This document shows, piece by piece, positions 57,126 to 64,000 of a DNA stretch of 64,000 nucleotides (its first letter is position 1; every line of letters begins with the position of its first letter). The DNA is from Methylosinus sp. PW1 (GTDB taxonomy: Bacteria > Pseudomonadota > Alphaproteobacteria > Rhizobiales > Beijerinckiaceae), in NCBI RefSeq assembly GCF_000745215.1, contig NZ_JQNK01000009.1, positions 1,922,001 to 1,986,000 of the forward strand, read 5' to 3'. The translations under genes were made by a program, and so were the position numbers. The notes beneath the pieces are model-generated. The model had not been told where the DNA came from, searched no databases, and was given only the letters and a program-made list of their open reading frames with translations.

Positions 57126-58096
57126 CCGCCGCGCCTTTTGTGCTCGAGGCGCCGATCGATGGCGTGGAATGCGAGCAGCGCCGTCGCCAGCGCGAGGGCC
57201 AGCAGCGCCTCCGGCGCGCGGAGGCCAAAGATCGCATAGCCCATGATCATCGCCGGAAAATGGAAGAGATAGAGCGGATAGGAGAAGGCCCCGAGATAGG
57301 CCGCCGCGCCGCGTAGCCGCTGCGGAAAGGCGATCCTGCCGCGAAGGAGAAGCGCAGCGAGCGGCGCGAGAAAGGTGACGACGGCCAAGGGCTCCGGCGT
57401 CATCGGCCCGAAGCGCACCGCCGCCGCGCCGATGACGGCGAAGCCCAGCGTCGCGACGGACCGCTCCCGCCACAAAAGAAAGCCGAGCAGCCAACACCAG
57501 AGATAATCCAGCGCATTGGTCTCGAGCAGCGCCCGATAGGCGAGGCCGAAATCGGCGCCGCGCGGCAGCAGAAAGCAGAAGAGAGACAGAGCCATCAGCG
57601 CGAGCAGGCGCTTTTGATCGAGGCGCCGGAAGACGGGCGCGAGCAGATAATAGAAGACCTCTATCGCCAGCGACCACAGCGGCCCGTCGAATTGCAGAGG
57701 CCGCACGAAAAAAGCCTGCAAGAAAAACAGATTGCCGAGCGCGGCCGAATATTTCTCGCCCTCGATCGAGAAGCCGCCGATCTGGACATGGCCGTGAGTG
57801 GCGGCCTCGACCAGCAGCGACAGCGCCACCGCCCCGAGATAGAGCGGATAGATACGCAGCAAACGCCTCAGATAGAAGCCTTTTTCCTCGCGCTCAAGCG
57901 AGGCGGCGATGGAAAAGCCGGACATCAGCAGAAAGCCGAGCACCGCGGCCTTGCCGCCGAAATCGTCGAATGTCTCGACAAAGCCGCCGGAGGCCGCCGG
58001 ATACCAGCTCAGATGCCCGGAAAGGACCACGAAGGCGAGGAAGAAGCGCAGCAGCGCCAGAATCTCCCATGGCGCGCTTTGGGTGGTGACGGGCAT
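56972..58096 (-). CDS. Acyltransferase 3 (OafA/YrhL-like) family membrane protein
   Basis: 374 residues from ATG 58096 (MPVTTQSAPWEILALLRFFLAFVVLSGHLSWYP split over the first helix). About ten membrane helices. His in LSGHLSW and the motif LLMSGFSIAASLEREEKGFYLRRLLRIYPLY are typical of acyltransferases that O-acylate surface sugars or lipids. After about residue 320 the sequence (HKRRGGYVPFSATGVHRTCSMRS...) is antisense to the epmA 3' end and looks unlike the family, suggesting a lost or displaced stop. Confidence 0.85.
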   Translation of the reverse strand: MPVTTQSAPWEILALLRFFLAFVVLSGHLSWYPAASGGFVETFDDFGGKAAVLGFLLMSGFSIAASLEREEKGFYLRRLLRIYPLYLGAVALSLLVEAATHGHVQIGGFSIEGEKYSAALGNLFFLQAFFVRPLQFDGPLWSLAIEVFYYLLAPVFRRLDQKRLLALMALSLFCFLLPRGADFGLAYRALLETNALDYLWCWLLGFLLWRERSVATLGFAVIGAAAVRFGPMTPEPLAVVTFLAPLAALLLRGRIAFPQRLRGAAAYLGAFSYPLYLFHFPAMIMGYAIFGLRAPEALLALALATALLAFHAIDRRLEHKRRGGYVPFSATGVHRTCSMRSAPLASIASRSKPSAMPLAGGIWASASRKSSSTG

Positions 58097-58171
58097 AGTC
58101 TTCCTGTCGGCGGCGGCGAGCCCGCTGCGAAATCCGTTGCCGCATGCGGTTATGCCACTATAAGCGGCCCG

Positions 58172-59305
58172 ATGACCGAGGACAGCGCCCGTTATCGCCT
58201 GGAGCGGAGCGACGAGACGATTCTGGAGCCCCAGGGCTCCGGCGCGCCGCGCGCCGCGACCGCGACCTCCGTGGCCGATCTCGCCGCCGCCGGGCTGGTG
58301 GAGCCGGCGCGAGCGGCGGCGCTGGCGGCCGTCGAGGCGCGCTATAGCGTCGCCGTGACGCCGGAAATCGCCGCGCTGATCGACAGCGCTGATCCGGCGG
58401 ACCCGATCGCGAGGCAATTTCTGCCCGACCTGCGCGAGCTGGAGACGCGCCCGGAGGAGCTGGCCGATCCGATCGGCGACGACGCCTTCAGCCCGGTGGA
58501 AGGGCTGGTGCATCGCTATCCCGATCGCGTGCTGCTGAAGCTGCTCTCGGTCTGCCCGGTCTATTGCCGCTTCTGCTTTCGCCGCGAGACCGTCGGTCTC
58601 GGCAAGGGCGCCATGCTCTCCGACGAGGCCGTGGACAAAGCGCTCGCCTATGTCGCGGAGCGGCCGCAGATTTTCGAGGTCATTCTGACCGGCGGCGATC
58701 CGCTGGCGCTCTCGGCCCGGCGGCTGCGCATGGTCGCCGAAAAGCTCGCCGCCATTCCGCATGTCGCCGTTCTGCGCATCCACACGCGCGCGCCGACCGC
58801 TGCGCCGCGCCTCGTCACGCAGGAGCGGCTGGCGGCGCTGAAGGCGAGCGGCAAGGCCGTCTATATGGTGCTGCACGTCAATCACGCCCGCGAGCTGTCG
58901 ACCGCGGCGCGGGAGGCGGTCGCCGACATTCAACGGGCGGGGATTTCGACTCTGGCGCAGACCGTTCTGCTCGCCGGCGTCAACGATTCCGCCGACACGC
59001 TCGAGCAGCTGATGCGCGCTCTGGTGACGGCGCAGATCAAGCCCTACTATCTCCACCATCCCGATCTCGCGCCGGGCACCGGCCATTTTCGCCTCCCGCT
59101 GGAGCGCGGACAGGCGCTTTATGCGGAGCTGGCGCGCCGGGTCTCCGGCGTCGCGCTTCCCTCTTACGTTCTCGACATTCCGGGCGGCTACGGTAAGGTT
59201 CCGCTTCAGCAATCCTACATCGAGCGCGACGTGGACGGCGGCTGGCTCGTCCGCGACCGCGCGGGAGAGCGAAGGCCCTATCCGGCGCAAGATCGCGACC
59301 GATAG
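58172..59305 (+). CDS. epmB: EF-P lysine 2,3-aminomutase EpmB
   Basis: 377 residues from ATG 58172. Radical SAM enzyme that isomerises lysine to beta-lysine for EF-P. The cluster motif is CPVYCRFC (Cys128, Cys132, Cys135). PLP-binding and KamA landmarks follow: FEVILTGGDPLALS, HTRAPTAAPRLVT, KPYYLHHPDLAPGTGHFR and PSYVLDIPGGYGKVPL. Being within 2.3 kb of efp and epmA it completes the modification pathway. It is smaller than clostridial aminomutases, as expected for EpmB. Confidence 0.93.
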   Translation: MTEDSARYRLERSDETILEPQGSGAPRAATATSVADLAAAGLVEPARAAALAAVEARYSVAVTPEIAALIDSADPADPIARQFLPDLRELETRPEELADPIGDDAFSPVEGLVHRYPDRVLLKLLSVCPVYCRFCFRRETVGLGKGAMLSDEAVDKALAYVAERPQIFEVILTGGDPLALSARRLRMVAEKLAAIPHVAVLRIHTRAPTAAPRLVTQERLAALKASGKAVYMVLHVNHARELSTAAREAVADIQRAGISTLAQTVLLAGVNDSADTLEQLMRALVTAQIKPYYLHHPDLAPGTGHFRLPLERGQALYAELARRVSGVALPSYVLDIPGGYGKVPLQQSYIERDVDGGWLVRDRAGERRPYPAQDRDR

Positions 59306-59366
59306 CCGCCGCGCCGCTGGCGGCGTCGCCGCAAGATTGGCAAATTGTTCGTCTCATTGCGCGTAT

Positions 59367-62018
59367 ATGGCTCGTCTCACCAACGAAAGCTTCGCCTTGC
59401 GCCGATTTCTCGCTCTCTGCCTCGTCCTCTTCTTCGCCGGCGCCGCCGTCGCCGCGGAGCCCTCTTCCACGCTCGAGCAGTTCAATGCGCGGCTCGACGC
59501 CGCCCGCGCGACGCTCGAGGAAGTGGAGACCGCCCTCGCCGATCCCTCGCTCAATGACGCGACGCTCAAGAGCCTGCGCGATCGCGTCGATACGCTGCCG
59601 GCCGAGCTGCAGGATGTGATCGACCGGCTGACGCCGCGCCTCGCCGCCTTGCAGGCGCGGCTCGACGAGCTGTCCGGCCCGGCCAAGCCCGCCGGCGAGA
59701 CGAAGGAGGCGCCCGCCGCCGCGCCGCCGACCGAAGCGCCGCCCAAGAAGGAGGAGCCCGCCCCCGGCAAAGGCGCGCGCGCGCCCGGCAATGGCAGAGC
59801 GGTTATCGCCAGAGCCTCGGCCGAGACGCGCTCCCTGCCCACGGCCGTCCCCGCTGCGCCAGCCCCCGCCCCCGCTCCGGCGGTGGATAGCGGCTCGCTG
59901 GCGACGGCGAGCGTCAACGCCGAATTCGCCGAGCAGAAGAAGCTCTATGAGGAGGTGGACGCGACGCTGAAGCGCGCGCGGGCGCTGTCGATCGAGACGC
60001 GGCAGACCGCTCTGGTGATCCGCGCGCGGCAACGGGCGCTCTTCGCCAAGACCTTGTTCCTGCGCACCAGCGGTCTGTTCTCCCCGGCGCTGTGGAGCGC
60101 CGCTCTGCAAGAGCTGCCCTATGACGCCAAGATCTTCGGCCTGCTGCTGGAGCAGCGCGCCGAGGCCGTCTCGGCGCGGCTGCGCAATGGGCAGCTCGAG
60201 AGCTTTCTGGCGACGATATTTTTCGTGCTGCTGCTCGCCGTGCCGGCGACCTTGTTCGCCCGCCGCTTCGCGAAGCGCGAGGCCACGATCGAGGCGCCGG
60301 ACCAATTCCACAAGGCCACGGCGGCGGTGACGACGACCATTGTGACCGCGGCGCTGCCGATCGCCATCGTCGCGGCCATCGCTCTGGCGCTCGACGCTTT
60401 TCAGCTCGAGGACGCCGTTCTCGCCCCGCTCGGCCGGCGTCTGTCCGAATCGGTGACTTTCGTCGCGGTCTCCCTGGGGCTGGCGCGCGGGCTGCTGGCG
60501 CCGGGCCTGCCGCAATGGCGGCTCGTCGGCTTGGGCAACCGGCTCTCGCTGCGGCTGCTCTATCTCGCGGTTCTCGTCGGCTTCGTCGCCGCGGCGACGC
60601 GCGTTCTCGAGCAGATCGCCGAATTCGTGCAGGCGAGCCTTCCGGTCATCGTGCTGACGCGCGGCGGCGGCGCCTTGTTCATCGCCATCGTCTTTCTCAT
60701 CGTCACCGTGGCGACGCGCCATGAGACATGCGACGACGACCCCGGCGCCGATCTCGACGGACGCGACCGCATCTATGCGCTGCGCCTTCTCGCCTGGGTG
60801 GAGATCGTCGTCATCACGGGCGCGCTGGCGGCCGGCTATGTGGCTTTCGCCAATTTCCTGGTGCTGCAGCTCGCCTGGCTCGCGGCCGTCGGTGCGGCGC
60901 TCTATCTGCTGCTCGCCTTTGTCGAGACCGGCCTTCAACATCTCTTCCAGCCGGAGACGACGCTCGGACGCACGCTCGTCTCCGGCTTCGGCGTGCGCAG
61001 CGAATCGCTCTGCCAGCTCGCCGTGCTCTCGACCGGCGTCGCGACGCTCGCTCTCTACGGCTTCGCGCTCTTCGTCGCGCTCGTCCCTTATGGTTTCCAG
61101 TCCGGCGATTTCCTGGGCAATCTCCAAACCGCCTTCGCCGGCTTCAAGATCGGCGAGGTCACCATCTCGCCGGCCGGCATGGCGACGGCGCTCGCCCTCT
61201 TCGCCCTCACCTATGGGGCGACCAAGGCGCTGCGCCGCTGGCTCGACCAGCGCCTGCTGCCGCTGACGCGGCTCGACATGGGCCTGCGCCACTCCATCGG
61301 CGCCAGCCTCGGCTACGCCGGATTCATTCTGGCCGTCTCCGTGGCGCTGGCCGAGCTCGGCCTCAGCCTCGAGCGCCTCGCCATCGTCGCCGGCGCCCTT
61401 TCGGTCGGCATCGGCTTCGGCCTGCAATCGATCGTCAATAATTTCGTCTCCGGCCTCATCCTGCTGTGGGAGCGGGCGATCCGCGTCGGCGACTGGGTCG
61501 TGCTCGGCGACGAGCAAGGCTATGTGAAGCGCATCAATGTGCGCTCGACCGAGATCGAGACCTTCGATCGCGCGACGATGATCGTGCCCAATTCCAATCT
61601 CGTTTCCGGCGTGGTCAAGAATTGGTTGCGCAACGACCGCATCGGCCGCATCAAGATCGCCATCGCCCCGCATTCGGGCGTCGATCCCGAGCAGATTCGC
61701 GAGCTGCTGCTCGCCGCCGCAAAGGCGCAGGACGGGCTTCTACGCATCCCGGCGCCGCAAGTTATGTTCCTCGCCATGGAGCAGAGCGCCTTTCGCTTCG
61801 AGCTCTGGTGCTATGTCGAGGATGTCGAGCAGGCAACGCGGGTGAAGAGCGATCTGCTCTTCGACATCTACCGCCGCTTCGCCGAGGCGGGCGTGAAGAT
61901 TTCCGCCCCCGCGCCGGCGCCGGCGGTGGTGCAGGTGATGGGGCTGGAGCCTTTCGCGCCCGCGCCGCGCGTGCTGGAGAGCGGGCGCGAGCGGGACTAT
62001 GCGGTCGCCGGCGAATGA
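59367..62018 (+). CDS. Large mechanosensitive channel of the MscS family (MscK/DUF3772-like)
   Basis: 883 residues from ATG 59367; the frame is open upstream inside epmB. Signal peptide (about 1-30), a periplasmic coiled coil (about 34-105), an Ala/Pro-rich linker (about 108-180), then about ten membrane helices. The pore and beta domain are near 676-830, with ALSVGIGFGLQSIVNNFVSGLILLWERAIRVGDWV and IVPNSNLVSGVVKNW split across them. It should open under osmotic down-shock. It ends 50 bp before the next gene on the same strand. Confidence 0.92.
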   Translation: MARLTNESFALRRFLALCLVLFFAGAAVAAEPSSTLEQFNARLDAARATLEEVETALADPSLNDATLKSLRDRVDTLPAELQDVIDRLTPRLAALQARLDELSGPAKPAGETKEAPAAAPPTEAPPKKEEPAPGKGARAPGNGRAVIARASAETRSLPTAVPAAPAPAPAPAVDSGSLATASVNAEFAEQKKLYEEVDATLKRARALSIETRQTALVIRARQRALFAKTLFLRTSGLFSPALWSAALQELPYDAKIFGLLLEQRAEAVSARLRNGQLESFLATIFFVLLLAVPATLFARRFAKREATIEAPDQFHKATAAVTTTIVTAALPIAIVAAIALALDAFQLEDAVLAPLGRRLSESVTFVAVSLGLARGLLAPGLPQWRLVGLGNRLSLRLLYLAVLVGFVAAATRVLEQIAEFVQASLPVIVLTRGGGALFIAIVFLIVTVATRHETCDDDPGADLDGRDRIYALRLLAWVEIVVITGALAAGYVAFANFLVLQLAWLAAVGAALYLLLAFVETGLQHLFQPETTLGRTLVSGFGVRSESLCQLAVLSTGVATLALYGFALFVALVPYGFQSGDFLGNLQTAFAGFKIGEVTISPAGMATALALFALTYGATKALRRWLDQRLLPLTRLDMGLRHSIGASLGYAGFILAVSVALAELGLSLERLAIVAGALSVGIGFGLQSIVNNFVSGLILLWERAIRVGDWVVLGDEQGYVKRINVRSTEIETFDRATMIVPNSNLVSGVVKNWLRNDRIGRIKIAIAPHSGVDPEQIRELLLAAAKAQDGLLRIPAPQVMFLAMEQSAFRFELWCYVEDVEQATRVKSDLLFDIYRRFAEAGVKISAPAPAPAVVQVMGLEPFAPAPRVLESGRERDYAVAGE

Positions 62019-62068
62019 GTGTAGAAGGCGCGCGCGTTCCGCTTCATCTCGCTCACAGACGAAAGCGC

Positions 62069-62581
62069 ATGTCTCCTTCCCTTCGCTTCCTCGCGCCGGC
62101 CGCGGCGCTTCTCGCGCTCGCCTCCTGCACGAGCGAGAGCCGCCTGCCGAAAGAGCCGGAGCAGCCGAGCTTCTATCGCTCGCTCGCCGCGCCGAATGCG
62201 CGCGTCGACGCGCAGGCGGCGCGGGACATGATCTCGCTCTATCGCAGCAACAATGGGCTCTCGGCGCTGGCGCTGGACCCCGCGCTGCAAGAGGCCGCGC
62301 AGGCGCAGGCGAGCGCCATGGCCTCCGCCAATTCGCTGAGCCATGTGGTGCGCGGAACGCTGGACATGCGCCTCACCGCGCGCGGAATGCGCAGCGTCAG
62401 CGCCGCGGAGAATGTCTCGGCCGGCTATCACACGCTCGCCGAGGCGTTCTCGGGATGGCGGCAATCGCCGCCGCACAATAAGAATTTGCTGATGAAGAAA
62501 GCGACGCGCATGGGCATTGCGACCGCCTATGCGCCCAATGCGAAATACAAGGTCTATTGGGCTTTGATTCTCGCCGATTAG
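62069..62581 (+). CDS. CAP-domain (SCP/PR1-like) lipoprotein
   Basis: 170 residues from ATG 62069 (a longer open frame lies inside the channel gene). Lipobox LASC gives an outer- or inner-membrane lipoprotein with mature Cys20. The CAP domain shows ARDMISLYRSNNGLSALALDPALQEAAQAQA, NSLSHVVRG, AAENVSAGYHTLAEAFSGWRQSPPHNKNLL and YKVYWALILAD, with the His and Glu of the cavity. Bacterial CAP proteins are of uncertain function. Confidence 0.88.
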   Translation: MSPSLRFLAPAAALLALASCTSESRLPKEPEQPSFYRSLAAPNARVDAQAARDMISLYRSNNGLSALALDPALQEAAQAQASAMASANSLSHVVRGTLDMRLTARGMRSVSAAENVSAGYHTLAEAFSGWRQSPPHNKNLLMKKATRMGIATAYAPNAKYKVYWALILAD

Positions 62582-62590
62582 AAGCGCTTT

Positions 62591-62670
62591 CCGATCGAAC
62601 GGAATCGTTCGATCGATCAGAATTCGCTTCCAAAAGAGAAATGAGAGCGTCATCGATTGGATGACGCTCT
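62591..62670. repeat. Family B repeat and terminator-like hairpin after the CAP gene
   Basis: The family B unit (62591-62630) holds GATCGAACG-GAAT-CGTTCGATC. It is followed by AGAGCGTCATC-GATTG-GATGACGCTCT (62644-62670), a perfect 11-bp stem that likely terminates the channel/CAP transcript. The 262-bp gap to the IS1380 gene has no other gene; it should also contain the right end of that element. Confidence 0.6.
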
Positions 62671-62843
62671 AACCGCGATTATGCAGCGCTTGACCGGCTT
62701 TCGCGGTGAAGTGGAACATTTTTTGGTTCCAGATGACGCGCGCGCAGCACCAGCGGCTCTGGCGGCGGGCCGGAGTTTCGAAAGGCGAAGGCTTGCGGGT
62801 GGACGGAAAAGGGTTCGGATTTCGGGGGCGCTCGCCCCGCCGG

Positions 62844-64000
62844 TCATGTCGCGAGGCGCGGAATGCGCGCGAGCGCGATGCGAAGGAATCGCTGGTCGGG
62901 ACAGCTCGTCGGCAGATGGATTTTGATGGCGGTCTTCATCTCGACGACACGCGCGGCGATTTTCACGAGACGTAGACGCAGAGTGTCGAACTGAGCCGTC
63001 CGCCAAGCCGAGCGCTTGGGCGCCGCCATGCGCAAGCCCCACATGATCCAATAGGCTCCGGCGTGCAGGAACAGGCGAAGCTGATTGGCTGTCGCCTTCA
63101 TGCATGAGGTTCGGTCGGCGCAAAGATGCGTCTTCCAGGATTTGATATGGTTCTCGGCTTGGCCGCGTCGGCAATAGACATCTTCATAGAGACGGCGGGC
63201 ATTGCGGGCTTCGAGATTGGTGACGACGAAGCGCGTGTCGACGCCGTCGGGCCCTGCTTCGGTTCGTGCGATGATGCGCTCGACGCGGCTCCAGCTCTGT
63301 GCGCCGTCGAGGAATTCCTTGTAGCGCCGCGCCTTGCCGGCCGAAGGCGTCGCCTCGAACGCGGCCTTGGTTCTGGCTTCGAGGCCGAGGATATGCGATC
63401 TCAGCGTCGTCGTCGGGGCGACGCCGAAGATGAAGTCGAGGCCATTGGCGCGGCAGAAGTCGATCGTCTCGGGCGTGCAATAATGGCTGTCGGCGCGCAG
63501 CAGAATTTTCGTTCTCGGCCAATTGGTGCGAATGGCGCGCAGCAGGCGGCGCAGGAAGCGCTCGGCCTCCCTGCCGCTGGGGCGCTTTGCCGGCCGCAGC
63601 ATGGCCGAGACGAAGCGGCCAGAGCCGTCGAACACGACGATCGGTTGAAAACCATATTCGTCATGATGCGCGTTGAAGAGGCGGAGTTGCTGGCCGCCGT
63701 GGACAGCGTCGAAGGTGTCGTCGATGTCGAGCGTGATGCGCTCTGGAACGCGATGGAACGACTCGCAATAGAGATCGACCAAGGCGCGGCCCATGCGCAG
63801 CAGAGCGCGAGCGTCCGGCAGATTCTCGAAGCGCGAGATCGTCGACTGCGAGGCGAGCTCGCGCTCGGACGGCGCGACGCCTTGCGCCATCTTGAAGATC
63901 GGATCGCTGCGCAGAGCCGAGGCGTCGTTGCCGTCCTCATAGCCGGCGCCGATCATGAGCAGGCGAAAGCGCATGATGTCGGCGAGCGTGTGGGTGACGA
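62844..64000 (-). CDS. IS1380-family transposase, 5' end outside the window
   Basis: Transposase of the IS1380 group, at least 385 residues visible. The frame is open to the right edge: the codons before the ATG at 63974 read VTHTLADI, and they continue into MRFRLLMIGAGYEDGNDA, the usual family context, so the true start is further right. DDE residues are expected in LDIDDTFDAVHGGQQ, LLRADSHYCTPE and the CRRGQAENHIKSWK segment. No frameshift is seen in the visible part. It opposes the CAP and channel genes. Confidence 0.92.
   Translation of the reverse strand, partial: VTHTLADIMRFRLLMIGAGYEDGNDASALRSDPIFKMAQGVAPSERELASQSTISRFENLPDARALLRMGRALVDLYCESFHRVPERITLDIDDTFDAVHGGQQLRLFNAHHDEYGFQPIVVFDGSGRFVSAMLRPAKRPSGREAERFLRRLLRAIRTNWPRTKILLRADSHYCTPETIDFCRANGLDFIFGVAPTTTLRSHILGLEARTKAAFEATPSAGKARRYKEFLDGAQSWSRVERIIARTEAGPDGVDTRFVVTNLEARNARRLYEDVYCRRGQAENHIKSWKTHLCADRTSCMKATANQLRLFLHAGAYWIMWGLRMAAPKRSAWRTAQFDTLRLRLVKIAARVVEMKTAIKIHLPTSCPDQRFLRIALARIPRLAT
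62844..64000 (-). mobile_element. Left-hand part of an IS1380-type insertion sequence
   Basis: Extent set by the transposase frame. The end on the CAP side should lie between about 62671 and 62843; the inverted repeat could not be recognised without the other end. Confidence 0.55.

Noticed and set aside
59037..61673. 878-residue minus-strand frame opposite the channel gene
   Set aside because: Low-complexity Arg/Glu/Gly/Asp composition typical of an antisense shadow.

Overview
The window looks like a chromosomal segment of a GC-rich alphaproteobacterium, probably Hyphomicrobiales. Support comes from the rplKA/rplJL/rpoBC proteins, a PAS_5-type protein, an IalB-family protein, the ccmIEFH order and abundant short palindromic intergenic repeats. 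A Methylocystis/Methylosinus-like methanotroph is my guess, but nothing in the window proves it. No tRNA or rRNA gene was seen. The window is bracketed by transposases: an IS4-type gene cut by the left edge and an IS1380-type gene cut by the right edge.

Layout. 1-15 kb: on the minus strand, secE-nusG, rplK-rplA, rplJ-rplL and rpoB-rpoC. The usual rplA-rplJ junction is opened by about 1.7 kb carrying a plus-strand PAS_5 gene. 15-19.4 kb: a small unknown gene, rsmA, pdxA, a hicAB toxin-antitoxin pair with a palindrome in its promoter, and an M48 protease. 19.4-27 kb: a 2516-residue autotransporter with internal repeats. 27-31.2 kb: an IalB-like protein and an unrecognised two-gene unit, a PD-(D/E)XK-nuclease-like protein translationally coupled to a membrane/coiled-coil protein.

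31.4-44.3 kb is the most interesting part: twelve genes in a row on the minus strand. They are an XRE-cupin regulator, a family 2A-type encapsulin shell, a SufS-like cysteine desulfurase with a 330-residue disordered cargo domain, an Rrf2 regulator with a cysteine cluster, and then a tightly packed eight-gene set: DUF1549/DUF1553 c-type cytochrome, DUF1501, cytochrome c, dienelactone hydrolase-like, cysteine-less rhodanese, peroxiredoxin, cytochrome c', cytochrome b561. Four copies of a 19-bp element, near GTCTAYAAARACGATAGAC, lie upstream of the DUF1549 operon, upstream of rrf2 (two copies, over its promoter) and upstream of the encapsulin. I infer an Rrf2 regulon joining sulfur-storing nanocompartments to a periplasmic redox chain.

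44.5-64 kb: a GlcG/HbpS-like protein, an LLM flavin oxidoreductase, an APC transporter, photolyase, the ccmIEFH heme-delivery operon (ccmH is extended at both ends by the palindromic repeat), a dcm-vsr pair, elongation factor P with its modifying enzymes EpmA and EpmB, an acyltransferase whose 3' end overlaps epmA in antisense, an MscS-type channel, a CAP-domain lipoprotein and the IS1380 transposase.
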